A DNA stretch of 64,000 bases, from NCBI GenBank assembly GCA_942490705.1, contig CALNXY010000006.1:186001-250000 (forward strand), read 5' to 3'. Positions 1-9,300 of the stretch are shown in pieces. Below the pieces are notes generated by a model, which searched no databases, was not told where the DNA came from, and was given only the letters and a program-made list of their open reading frames with translations. Source of the stretch: JAGRCP01 sp942490705. Its GTDB lineage: Bacteria; Chloroflexota; Anaerolineae; Caldilineales; Caldilineaceae. Made by a program: the position numbers and the translations under genes. The first letter of the stretch is position 1, and every line of letters starts with the position of its first letter.

Positions 1-723
1 CACCAAACCAAGCGTGGCTGCGGCGATAATTGAGCCGCTGTAGCTCTCGAAGAGGTCGGCGCCCATACCGGCCACGTCGCCCACGTTGTCGCCCACGTTG
101 TCGGCGATAACGGCGGGGTTGCGGGGATCGTCCTCGGGGATGCCCTGTTCGACCTTGCCGACCAGATCGGCGCCCACGTCAGCAGCCTTGGTGAAGATGC
201 CGCCGCCGACGCGTGAAAAGAGTGCAATGCTCGAGGCGCCAAAGCCGAACCCGGTCAGGTAGGCGATGTTGCCGTCAAAGATGAGATAGAGCGTGGAGAG
301 TCCGATGATGCTGAAGCTGACCACGGCCATGCCCATGACCGACCCGCTGCTGAAGGCAACGCGCAGGCCGTCATTGAGGCTGCGGCTGGCGGCAGCGGCC
401 GTGCGCACATTGGACTGGACGGCGATGGACATGCCCAAATAGCCGGCGGCAGCCGAGGCAGCGGCGCCGACGATAAAGCAAACGGCTGTCTGCCAGCTAA
501 TAAAGAATGCGATGGCTGCGGCCACCACAACGACAAAAATCGAGAGATAAAGATACTCGCGCTGGAGAAAGGCCGAAGCCCCTTCTTGAATCGCGGCGGC
601 GATCTCACGCATTCTGTCATCGCCCGTATCTTCAGCCATCACATTGCGGATTTGCCAGATGACAAAGCCGATCCCGACTAAACCCAACAATAACGCAATC
701 ACTACCGAGACGTTGCCTTGCAA
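1..723 (-). CDS. hppA: Membrane-bound proton/sodium-pumping pyrophosphatase, N-terminal part (cut by window edge)
   Basis: Integral membrane pyrophosphatase that couples PPi hydrolysis to H+ or Na+ export. Only the first 241 codons are present; the family is usually about 660-800 residues. The frame is open from a TTG at 723 to base 1. The RC strand carries AAGGAGGAG 4 nt before that TTG, which decides the start. Visible landmarks are an N-terminal membrane segment, the FTKAADVGADLVGKVE substrate-binding stretch, and the acidic DNVGDNVGD motif that coordinates Mg-PPi. The K+-dependence residue lies in the missing C-terminal part, so the subclass cannot be told. The gene is divergent from the cysteine desulfurase to its right. 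Confidence 0.95.
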   Translation of the reverse strand, partial: MQGNVSVVIALLLGLVGIGFVIWQIRNVMAEDTGDDRMREIAAAIQEGASAFLQREYLYLSIFVVVVAAAIAFFISWQTAVCFIVGAAASAAAGYLGMSIAVQSNVRTAAAASRSLNDGLRVAFSSGSVMGMAVVSFSIIGLSTLYLIFDGNIAYLTGFGFGASSIALFSRVGGGIFTKAADVGADLVGKVEQGIPEDDPRNPAVIADNVGDNVGDVAGMGADLFESYSGSIIAAATLGLV

Positions 724-1286
724 GATACTCCTCCTTCTTCCCAACGATTTTGGGGCTTGTAGAATAAACGGTTTGAATAAATGGATAGTAAACACCGGCG
801 CGCGCCTTCGTTTTTCCGCCGGCGGATAAACCAATTTGAGGATGGAAGCCTTGCGATCATTCGCACACGAATGAACGAGATCTACTTTCGTGGATTTCGA
901 TCGCAGAATGCGCTGCTGTCTCTCCTGCGTCTAAACCGAATTGCGCTTACTTTCACAAGTCGAGGCTCTTCGTATTGTAAATTGTGAAGTGGGCCGCGTC
1001 AAATCTACAATATGCAACCCGAAGCAGCACGGAATGCAGCACAGGGCTATTGAATGGGTAGATGCAGGTGGAATTCTTCGAGATAGATGCGCAGAAGATC
1101 AGTGGTCTGGCAGGCTGTCGGAGAGAAAACGGATAGAACGCCGATTGGGCGGATTGGGCCCGAAGCGCCACGACCGGAGGGCAGAGGAATCTCCGGTTCG
1201 TACAGTCGAGATTGTTCGCCACTTTGCTCTGTCGGAATGACAGGTGTTGGGCTGTAGATCAGACCTTATAGGATAGGAGGCCAGCG
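724..1286. other. Divergent intergenic region without a convincing gene
   Basis: This 563-bp spacer separates the divergent hppA and cysteine desulfurase genes. Short open frames exist on both strands, but none has a ribosome site, a recognisable motif or convincing codon pattern. A small inverted pair (TATTGTA and TACAATA, around 968-1012) is visible. It presumably holds both promoters, but I could not place either with confidence. Confidence 0.5.
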
Positions 1287-2471
1287 ATGGCACAGGATCG
1301 TCACTCAATTTATATGGACCATTCGGCCACCACACCCGTGCGCGACGAGGTGCTGGCGGCCATGGAACCCTACTTTGCTGAGTTTTACGGCAATCCCAGC
1401 AGCATCCACGCCGTGGGCCGGCGCGGCGGTGCAGCGCTGACCCGGGCGCGCCGCGCCATTGCCGATTTGCTCGGCGCCCAACCGCGCGAAATCATTTTCA
1501 CCGGCTGTGGCACTGAGAGCGACAACGCAGCTTTGCGCGGCCTGGCACTAGCCCGACGCGCGGCCACCGGCGCCGATCGCGTTATCACGCTCCCCATCGA
1601 GCACAAGGCTGTGCTTTACACGGCAGAGGACCTGCGCGATCACTTCGGCTTTCGCCTGACGGTGCTGCCGGTGGACGAACTGGGCCGCGTGGAGATCGCG
1701 GATCTGGCTGCCGCGCTGGACGACGGCAGTGATGTGGCCGTGGTCAGCATCATGCTGGCGAATAACGAGGTGGGCACGATCCAGCCCGTGGCCGAGATCG
1801 GCGCGCGCTGCCGTGCGCTCGGCGTGCCCTTCCATACGGATGCCGTCCAGGCAGTCGGACGGTTGTCCCTGAAGGTCGATGCTCTTCAAGTCGACGCACT
1901 CAGCGGCAGCGCCCACAAGTTTTATGGACCAAAGGGCGTCGGCTTCCTCTACCTGCGCGATGGCACGCCCTTCGTACCTTACATGACCGGCGGCAGCCAC
2001 GAGGGAGGCCGCAGAGCCGGCACCGAGAATGTACCCGCCATCGTGGGCATGGCCGCGGCGCTCGAGCTGGCCGAAGCAGAACGCCCAGTCGAAAACGTGC
2101 GGTTGGCCCTTCTGCGCGACCGCTTGATCGGTCGCATATTGGAAGAGATAGAAGGTGCGCAGTTGACCGGCCCGCTCACGGCGCGCCTGTCGCACCACGC
2201 CAGCTTTGTGATTGAAGGCGTAGAGGCAGAGGGAATGTTGATCGCGTTAGACCTGGCCGGGATTGCCGCCAGCAGCGGCAGTGCTTGCTCCAGTGGTTCC
2301 CAGCGGCCGAGTCATGTGCTTGAGGCCATGGGCATTACGCCGCAGCTGGCGGCCGGCGGCCTGCGTTTGAGCCTGGGCCGCAGCACTACGCCCGAAGATG
2401 TGGAGTATGTTGCGACGAAGCTGACGGAAATCGTTGCGCGCATGCGTGGGATGACGCCGGTCGCGATCTAG
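1287..2471 (+). CDS. Cysteine desulfurase (NifS/IscS-like, class V aminotransferase fold)
   Basis: PLP enzyme that removes sulfur from L-cysteine as an enzyme persulfide for Fe-S cluster or tRNA/cofactor thiolation. The 394 residues match family length. It opens with YMDHSATTPV, followed by GNPSSIHAVGR, the TESDN motif, an EHKAV histidine and HTDAVQAVG. The PLP lysine is in SAHKFYGPKG, RRAGTENV follows, and the catalytic cysteine sits in SSGSACSSGS, a loop typical of the NifS/IscS family. GGAGG lies 7 nt before the ATG. No scaffold protein (IscU/SufU) or MnmA is adjacent, so the sulfur acceptor cannot be inferred. The downstream gene is convergent. Confidence 0.93.
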   Translation: MAQDRHSIYMDHSATTPVRDEVLAAMEPYFAEFYGNPSSIHAVGRRGGAALTRARRAIADLLGAQPREIIFTGCGTESDNAALRGLALARRAATGADRVITLPIEHKAVLYTAEDLRDHFGFRLTVLPVDELGRVEIADLAAALDDGSDVAVVSIMLANNEVGTIQPVAEIGARCRALGVPFHTDAVQAVGRLSLKVDALQVDALSGSAHKFYGPKGVGFLYLRDGTPFVPYMTGGSHEGGRRAGTENVPAIVGMAAALELAEAERPVENVRLALLRDRLIGRILEEIEGAQLTGPLTARLSHHASFVIEGVEAEGMLIALDLAGIAASSGSACSSGSQRPSHVLEAMGITPQLAAGGLRLSLGRSTTPEDVEYVATKLTEIVARMRGMTPVAI

Positions 2472-2588
2472 AGCACAGAGGCTCAATGCTTAATCTTGAA
2501 TGGCAATTGATGAATGATGAACGGGGAGGCCGGCTGATTCAGCAGATTTTCGTTCTTTGCTTTCGATTGATCGATACGCCTCACGGGC

Positions 2589-3050
2589 TTAGCTGGCGAT
2601 GCCGCGAGCGATTTCTTCCTGTTCCCAGGCGTGCAGGATCATGGAAAAGACATCTTGCTCCGTGACGATGCCGATCAGTTTTGCGCCCGACGATGGGGAA
2701 GACTCGACCACCGGTGCGCCGCCAATCTGTTGTTGCATGAAGATTCGCACCACTTGCCCGACGGTGGTGTCGGGCGATACGGTAATCAACTCACGCGTCA
2801 TGATATCGGCGACCGTCAACCACTCTTGCCGCGTGTCGGGCGAGTAGTTGCCCAGCACGCTGGCCGCGGTCTCGGCCTCGAGAATGTCCGAGTCCGTTAC
2901 AATGCCGACGAGCCGGTCATCCTCGTCCACCACCGGCAGGCGGCGAATGTCAAACTCTTCCATAATGTGCGCGGCATCGACCACGAGCGCGTCCGGCTCA
3001 ACGGTGATCACGGCGCGCTGCATAATCTCTTGGACAGGCTTGCGATGCAT
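2589..3050 (-). CDS. Two-CBS-domain protein
   Basis: Small cytoplasmic protein of 153 residues made almost entirely of a Bateman module. CBS 1 runs from VQEIMQRAVITVEPDA to the VDEDDRLVGIVTDSDIL end; CBS 2 runs from VADIMTRELITVSPDT to LIGIVTEQDVF. Such pairs usually bind adenylates and act as energy or ionic sensors; no effector domain is attached here. The frame extends upstream to a GTG at 3086, but GAGGAA stands 6 nt before the ATG at 3050 and nothing suitable precedes the GTG, so I chose 3050. The gene is convergent with the cysteine desulfurase and divergent from uvrB. The ligand cannot be predicted from this sequence. Confidence 0.88.
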   Translation of the reverse strand: MHRKPVQEIMQRAVITVEPDALVVDAAHIMEEFDIRRLPVVDEDDRLVGIVTDSDILEAETAASVLGNYSPDTRQEWLTVADIMTRELITVSPDTTVGQVVRIFMQQQIGGAPVVESSPSSGAKLIGIVTEQDVFSMILHAWEQEEIARGIAS

Positions 3051-3450
3051 GAAGAGTTCCTCGCGTAGATAGAGAACGGCGGCCACAAGACAGTGTGTGA
3101 GAGAGAATCGTGTTCGAGCAGACGACAGACGAATCGAACTTCAGACGAATCGGATGCCAGATGCAGGCGGGTAGCGAAGTGTGCACAGTATAGCACAACT
3201 CACCCCTTTTCTGGCCAGCAAGACGGTCCAGATTCCGCCCCATGATCTCGTGAATCAAGCAGATTGCAATGGATTTGCGACGGCAGAAGCAGCAGTTTAA
3301 CGCACAAACCAGGCAAAGTCGTTCCACAGCGTAAGACAGCTATTTTACCACCGCTCGACAGCAAAATCGGGCAGCGTAATCTCATCACGCGACAGACCTT
3401 TTTCAGTCTCTTGTCCCCAGCTTTCGAATTCTCAAGTTTATGCAAAAGTA

Positions 3451-3480
3451 TTAGACAAATTTGACATCTATGGGTATACT
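3451..3480 (+). promoter_or_regulatory. Probable uvrB promoter
   Basis: TTAGAC at 3451-3456 and TATACT at 3475-3480 are separated by 18 bp. A better hexamer, TTGACA at 3461, lies only 8 bp from the -10 and cannot pair with it. The start of transcription would fall near 3487, inside or next to the SOS box. Confidence 0.5.
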
Positions 3481-3490
3481 AGCAAGGTGA

Positions 3491-3502
3491 GAACTTTTGT
3501 TC
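3491..3502 (+). promoter_or_regulatory. LexA (SOS) operator of the Gram-positive GAAC-N4-GTTC type
   Basis: GAACTTTTGTTC is a perfect GAAC-N4-GTTC dyad flanked as AGAAC...GTTCG. It lies 11 bp downstream of the -10 and 83 bp before the uvrB ATG. That is the expected place for a LexA repressor site on a nucleotide-excision-repair gene. The match to the Firmicutes/Actinobacteria consensus is seen directly; LexA control is inferred. Confidence 0.7.
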
Positions 3503-3585
3503 GATTTGCGTCATCAATTCCCCCTCCATGACGATCCTGACGTACCCGATTTTTGAGCGCACGGCGCACCAGGGATACAACCTTT

Positions 3586-5598
3586 ATGCCACCATTTCAA
3601 GTTGTCAGCGATTTTCAACCGACGGGCGATCAGCCCCAGGCCATCCGGCAATTGACCCAAGGCATTCGCGATGAAATGACCCATCAAGTTCTGTTGGGCG
3701 TAACGGGATCGGGTAAGACCTTCACCATGGCCAAGGTGATCGAAGAGGTTCAAAAACCGGCGCTGATTATCGCCCACAACAAGACTTTGGCAGCGCAGCT
3801 CTATAGCGAGATGCGCGAGTTCTTGCCCAACAACGCGGTTGAGTACTTCGTTAGCTACTACGACTACTACCAACCCGAAGCGTACATCCCGCGTTCGGAC
3901 ACCTATATCGAAAAAGAGTCTCAGGTCAATGAAGAGATTGACCGCCTGCGCCTGGCAGCCACGAGTTCCCTCTTCAGCCGGCGCGATACGGTCATTGTTG
4001 CCTCGGTTTCGTGCATCTACGGCTTGGGCAGCCCGGAGGATTACGGGCGCGTCGTGCTCAACCTGCGCGTCGGCGAAATGGTGCGGCGCAACCAGATGCT
4101 GCGCCACCTGGTCGAGATCTACTACGACCGCAATGACATGGCGCTGCAACGCGGCAAGTTTCGCGTGCGCGGCGACGTGCTCGAGATTCAGCCGGCTGAT
4201 CAGGAGTTTGCCTATCGAATCAGCATGTGGGGTGATGAAATCGAACGCATCAGCCAAATCCACACGTTGACCGGTGAAATTCTGGCCGATCATCAGGAGA
4301 TTGACATCTTCCCGGCCAAGCACTTTGTTACGCCTCAAGACCGATTGACCGAAGCGCTGGAAGATATCGAAGAAGAGATGACCGAACAGGTCGCCCTGCT
4401 TGAATCTCAAGGCAAGATCGTGGAGGCCCATCGCATCAAGCAGCGCACGCTATACGATCTGGAGATGCTGCGCGAGGTCGGCTACTGTAACGGCGTCGAG
4501 AATTACAGTCGCCCGCTGGCGCAACGGCCGCCCGGTTCCACGCCGTGGACGCTGCTCGATTACTATCCGGCCGACTGGCTGCTCTTCATCGATGAAAGCC
4601 ATATGACCGTGCCCCAGGTTCGCGGCATGTACAACGGCGATCAGGCGCGCAAGAGCGTGCTGGTCGAGCACGGTTTCCGTCTGCCCAGCGCGCTGGACAA
4701 CCGCCCGCTCAACTTCACCGAGTTCGAGGATCATCTCAATCAGGTTATCTACGTCAGCGCCACGCCGGGGCCGTATGAGAAAGAACATGGCGAGCAGGTT
4801 GTAGAGCAGGTCATCCGCCCCACCGGTCTGCTCGATCCCTTGGTGGAGGTGCGTCCGACCGAAGGGCAAATCGACGATCTGCTCAAGGAAGTGAAGATAC
4901 GCGTGGCCAACGGGCAGAGGGCGCTGATCACAACCCTCACCAAGCGCATGGCCGAAGATCTGACCGAATACATGGCCGAGCTCAACATCAAGGTGCAATA
5001 CCTGCACAGCGATATCCATACCATCGAGCGCGTGGAAATCCTGCGCGACCTGCGCATGGGCGTCTTTGATGTCGTCGTGGGCATCAACCTGCTACGTGAA
5101 GGGCTTGATCTGCCCGAAGTGTCGCTGGTGGCGATTCTGGACGCGGACAAGGAAGGCTTCCTGCGCAGCGAGAGCGCGCTAATCCAGAACATCGGCCGTG
5201 CGGCCCGCCACCTGGAAGGCAAGGCGATCCTCTATGCCGACAAGATGACCGCGGCCATGGAAGCGGCCATCAGCGAAACGGAGCGGCGACGAGCGATCCA
5301 GGAGCAACACAATCAAGAGCACGGCATCGAACCCCAGAGCATCGTCAAGAGCATCCGCGATCTCACAGACCGGGTGCGGATCATGGCTGAGAGCCATGAA
5401 GAGTACGATGCCGAAGGGGAGGCGCGTCCCATCGATCCCGCCAGCCTGCCCAAGGACGAACTGGCCAAGCTGGTCAAGCAGATCGAAGCAGAGATGAAGA
5501 CGGCGGCCAAAGCGCTCGAGTTCGAACGCGCGGCCGCGCTGCGCGATCAGCTGATGGAGCTCCGGCAAATTGAGATTGAAGAGCGACTAAAGGTTTAG
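3586..5598 (+). CDS. uvrB: Excinuclease ABC subunit B
   Basis: Damage-verification helicase of nucleotide excision repair. It is loaded by UvrA and recruits UvrC. The 670 residues match the family length (about 660-680). Visible are the Q-region GDQPQAI, Walker A GVTGSGKTFTMAKV, the strand-inserting beta-hairpin YYDYYQPEAYIP, the DEAD-like box LLFIDESHMT, helicase motifs V and VI in GINLLREGLDLPEVSL and QNIGRAARH, and a C-terminal UVR domain (roughly residues 630-665) for UvrC contact. A TTG at 3553 is in frame but has no ribosome site; the ATG at 3586 gives the usual N-terminus. An SOS box lies upstream. uvrA and uvrC are not in the window. Confidence 0.97.
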   Translation: MPPFQVVSDFQPTGDQPQAIRQLTQGIRDEMTHQVLLGVTGSGKTFTMAKVIEEVQKPALIIAHNKTLAAQLYSEMREFLPNNAVEYFVSYYDYYQPEAYIPRSDTYIEKESQVNEEIDRLRLAATSSLFSRRDTVIVASVSCIYGLGSPEDYGRVVLNLRVGEMVRRNQMLRHLVEIYYDRNDMALQRGKFRVRGDVLEIQPADQEFAYRISMWGDEIERISQIHTLTGEILADHQEIDIFPAKHFVTPQDRLTEALEDIEEEMTEQVALLESQGKIVEAHRIKQRTLYDLEMLREVGYCNGVENYSRPLAQRPPGSTPWTLLDYYPADWLLFIDESHMTVPQVRGMYNGDQARKSVLVEHGFRLPSALDNRPLNFTEFEDHLNQVIYVSATPGPYEKEHGEQVVEQVIRPTGLLDPLVEVRPTEGQIDDLLKEVKIRVANGQRALITTLTKRMAEDLTEYMAELNIKVQYLHSDIHTIERVEILRDLRMGVFDVVVGINLLREGLDLPEVSLVAILDADKEGFLRSESALIQNIGRAARHLEGKAILYADKMTAAMEAAISETERRRAIQEQHNQEHGIEPQSIVKSIRDLTDRVRIMAESHEEYDAEGEARPIDPASLPKDELAKLVKQIEAEMKTAAKALEFERAAALRDQLMELRQIEIEERLKV

Positions 5599-5620
5599 TG
5601 GTAGAAAGGTTTAGTCATAG

Positions 5621-6265
5621 GTGGAACTCCAAAGCATCAATACCGGCCAAGCCACTGCGATTGAAAATGCCAAAGCAGTGGGCAAAACAGGCATTTACAA
5701 GCAGCCTGTGACCGGTGCCGTTGAGATTACGACTGACGGGCTACCGGGTGATGCCATCTGCGATGTTGACCATCACGGCGGTGTGGATCAGGCCATCTAT
5801 CTCTTTGGGGCGACGGACTATGCGTGGTGGTCGGCGGAGCTTGGCACAGAATTGGCGCCGGGCACCTTTGGCGAAAACCTGACTGTGGGCGGGCTGGAAA
5901 GCATGGACTACAACATCGGCGATCGCTTTCATATCGGCACAGTCGTCTTGGAGGTGACCGCGCCGAGAATTCCTTGCGTCACGTTGGCAGCACGGATGGG
6001 AGACCCGACCTTCGTCAAGCGTTTCCGCTATGCCGAACGCCCTGGTCTCTATTGCCGCGTCATTCAGCCAGGCGTGGTCCGGTCTGGCGATGGCGTGACT
6101 GTAGAAGCGTATGCCGGCCCCACCATTAGCGCCCGAGAGATGTTTCGCTCCTTTTTTGAACCGGTTACAGATGCGGCAACGCTACGGCGCCACTTGGCCG
6201 CGCCCATTGCGATTCGCGCTCGAATCGACAAAGAAGCGACCTTAGACCAAATGACCGCAGCATGA
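5621..6265 (+). CDS. MOSC domain protein (YiiM-like)
   Basis: 214-residue MOSC-fold protein with a C-terminal three-helix extension (3-alpha domain), as in YiiM. Such proteins bind molybdenum cofactor and can reduce N-hydroxylated compounds. Seen are GLPGDAICDVDHHGGVDQA (metal/cofactor region), GTFGENLTVGGL, and the conserved cysteine in PRIPCVTLAARMGD, the expected Moco ligand. The start is a GTG 23 bp after uvrB stops, with AAAGG upstream. No molybdenum cofactor synthesis genes are nearby. Function beyond the domain is inferred. Confidence 0.88.
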   Translation: MELQSINTGQATAIENAKAVGKTGIYKQPVTGAVEITTDGLPGDAICDVDHHGGVDQAIYLFGATDYAWWSAELGTELAPGTFGENLTVGGLESMDYNIGDRFHIGTVVLEVTAPRIPCVTLAARMGDPTFVKRFRYAERPGLYCRVIQPGVVRSGDGVTVEAYAGPTISAREMFRSFFEPVTDAATLRRHLAAPIAIRARIDKEATLDQMTAA

Positions 6266-6334
6266 CAAGGTTGAACCGCCACCCAGAAGCTTAGCCGCAG
6301 CAATCATGCGGTGGAGCGCGTAGAAAGCATTCCC

Positions 6335-9300
6335 ATGACGACGACGAACGGAAGCACGGGCCCAGACAGGGCCGTCAACGGTGGCGCCAATGGCGCTGTT
6401 GACCCCAACGTCGGCACCATTTTGCCGATTGACATCACCGATACCATGCAGGACGCCTACCTCGATTACGCCATGAGCGTCATCGTCGCGCGCGCCCTGC
6501 CCGACGTACGCGACGGCTTAAAGCCGGTCCACCGGCGCATTCTCTACGCCATGTATCAGGATCTGCATCTGACCTACAACAAGCCGCACAAGAAGAGCGC
6601 CCGTATCGTCGGTGAAGTGCTGGGTAAATATCACCCCCATGGCGACACGGCCGTCTATGATGCCATGGTGCGCATGGCCCAGGAGTTCAGCCTGCGCTAT
6701 CCCCTGATTGACGGCCAGGGCAACTTTGGCTCCGTCGACGGCGATAACGCGGCCGCCATGCGCTATACCGAAGCGCGACTTGACCAGATCAGCAACCTTA
6801 TGCTCGAAGATCTGGAAAAGGATACGGTCGACTGGCACGACAACTTCGACAACAGCTTGCGCGAGCCGGACGTCCTCCCCGCGGCGCTCCCGAACCTGCT
6901 CATCAATGGAGCCAGCGGCATCGCGGTGGGCATGGCGACCAACGTACCGCCCCACAATTTGGGCGAAGTCGTCGACGCGCTCTGCTATATGATCGACCAC
7001 TATGATGAATTGGACGAGCTGACCGTTGAGCATCTGACGCGCTTCATCAAGGGACCCGATTTCCCCACCGGCGGCATTCTCTATCGCTATCGTCAGGACA
7101 AAAAGGGCGAAGAGGAGCATGACGCCGTCATTCAAGGCTATTCCGTGGGCAAGGCGCGCCTCATCGTGCAGGCGAAGGCCCATTTTGAAGAGATGAGTCG
7201 CAACCGCAGCCGCATTGTCATCACCGAGCTGCCCTATCAGACCAATAAGACAACCCTGATCGAACGCATCGCGTCGCTGGTGCGCGACGGCAAGATCGAA
7301 GGCATCACCGATCTGCGCGACGAGAGCGACCGCACCGGCATGCGCATCGTCATCGAGCTGACACGCAACGTCGAGCCCAAAGACATTCTGGCCGACCTCT
7401 TCAAATACACACCGCTGCAGCAGACCTTTGGCATGCAGATGCTGGCGCTGGTCGATGGCCAGCCGCGCATGCTCGGCCTCAAACGGGTTTTGCATCTCTT
7501 CATCCAGCACCGGGAAGAGATCATCCGCCGCCGGTCGGAGTATGAATTGGCCCGGGCCAGGGAACGCGCCCACATCCTGGAGGGGTTACTCAAAGCGCTG
7601 GATATTCTTGACGAGGTCATCGCTGTCATCCGCAAGAGCCAGCGCGTTGAGACTGCACGCACCAATCTCATGTCAGAGTTTGGCTTTACCGAAATTCAGG
7701 CCCAAGCCATTTTGGATATGCAGTTGCGACGCCTGGCCGCGCTGGAGCGTAAAAAGCTCCAGGAGGAATATAAGGCGCTCACGAAGCGCATCAAGTATCT
7801 AGAGGACCTGCTCGCCCATCCCGAAAAGATCCTCGGCGTCATTCGGGAAGATCTGTTGGCCATCAAAGATGAGTATGGCGACGCGCGACGCACCCAAATT
7901 GTCGACCGCACCAAGGGGACTTTAACCAGCACCGATCTGCTCCCCGAGCAGAATGTATGGGTGGCGGTCGGCGGCAACGGCGAACTGCATCGCCAAGACG
8001 TCACCCGGGTCTCGTCGACGGCACTCAAGCGTAGCGGCAACGGCAGCCAGGTGGGACTGTTCACGGCCAATACGCGTGATTATCTCTATTTGATGGATGA
8101 GCGAGGCCAATGCCGGCGCATCTCCATCCACGAAATTCCCCAGGATGGCCGCCCCAAGCATCTGGCTGAATTGACCGAATTCTCACGGCGGGACAATATT
8201 ACCGCCGCAATCAGCGTGCCGCGGCTGACCGCTGACGAGAGTGACGGCTATCTCTTCTTCGTCACGGAGCAGGGCATGGTCAAGCGCGTGGCGCTGACCG
8301 ATTTCATCGTCGCGAGCGCATTGGATCCCATCGTCATGAATGTGGACCAGAAAGACCGTCTCTGCACTGTTTTCCGCACGAATGGCAATGAGGATGTTAT
8401 CCTTGTCAGCAGTGGGGGCAAGGCAATCCGCTTCGCGGAGGATGCGGTGCGCAGCATGGGGCTGGCCGCAGGCGGCGTCAGCGGCTTCAAGCTGGGCAAA
8501 GGACAGCGGGTCGTCTATGCGGCGCCGGTCGATCCGGCTGGAGAATTGATCACGGCGACAGAAAAGGGCTTCCTGAAACGCACGCCCCTGAGTGACTATC
8601 CGACGCAAGGCCGCAATGGCGGCGGCGTCGTCACCCATAAGCTCAATGCCAAGAGCGGCGAGGTGACGGCAGCGCTTCTCCTCATCTCCGGGCTAGCGCC
8701 CGACGACCCCGTGGCGACGCTCAGCCAGAAGAATAAGCTGGTGATGCTCTCGCTGAGCCAGATTCCGCAGATGGGGCGCAACGTCCAGGGCAAGCAAATT
8801 GTGCCTGTGGGTATAGGCGACAGGATCGTCACCGTACAGATTCTGCGCATGCCGCCCGATAACGCCGGGCCCAACGGTGATCTCGACATCGATGGCGGCG
8901 ACGCCGGGGCAACCGGCAGCAATGGCAGCCAAACAACAAAGACAGCCACGCCGACCGCGCAGCGCAATCGTGCCCGGGCGCCGAGCAAAAAAAGGGCCGC
9001 AGCCACGACCGCGACAGCAGCAGGTGTCGCAACCGGCAAGAGTACCGGTAGACGGCGTAAGCGTGTGGCCCAATCGGCTGCACAGGAGGCATCTGCAAAG
9101 AGTAAGCCCGCCCGGTCGACCAAGCAAAACGCTTCACCTGCCAAACGCTCCCAAGCCAAGAAGTCTCCGACAACTGCGGCCAAATCGAAAACCCAATCTA
9201 CTGCCGGGTCAACCAAACAGAGCGCGGCCGCCAAGAAACAGGCTGCCAGCAAAAAGACGGCATCGAGCACGTCCTCATCTGCAGCCAAATCCGCCGCAAA

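Noticed and set aside
941..1240. 99-residue plus-strand frame before the cysteine desulfurase gene
   Set aside because: No motif, no ribosome site, and an equally long frame exists on the other strand.
1548..2198. 216-residue frame antisense to the cysteine desulfurase
   Set aside because: Shadow of a highly biased GC-rich gene with clear catalytic motifs on the plus strand.
3461..3466. TTGACA as the -35 of uvrB
   Set aside because: Only 8 bp separate it from TATACT; a promoter needs 15-20 bp.
3553..3585. TTG start extending uvrB by 11 residues
   Set aside because: No ribosome site; the ATG at 3586 gives the family N-terminus.
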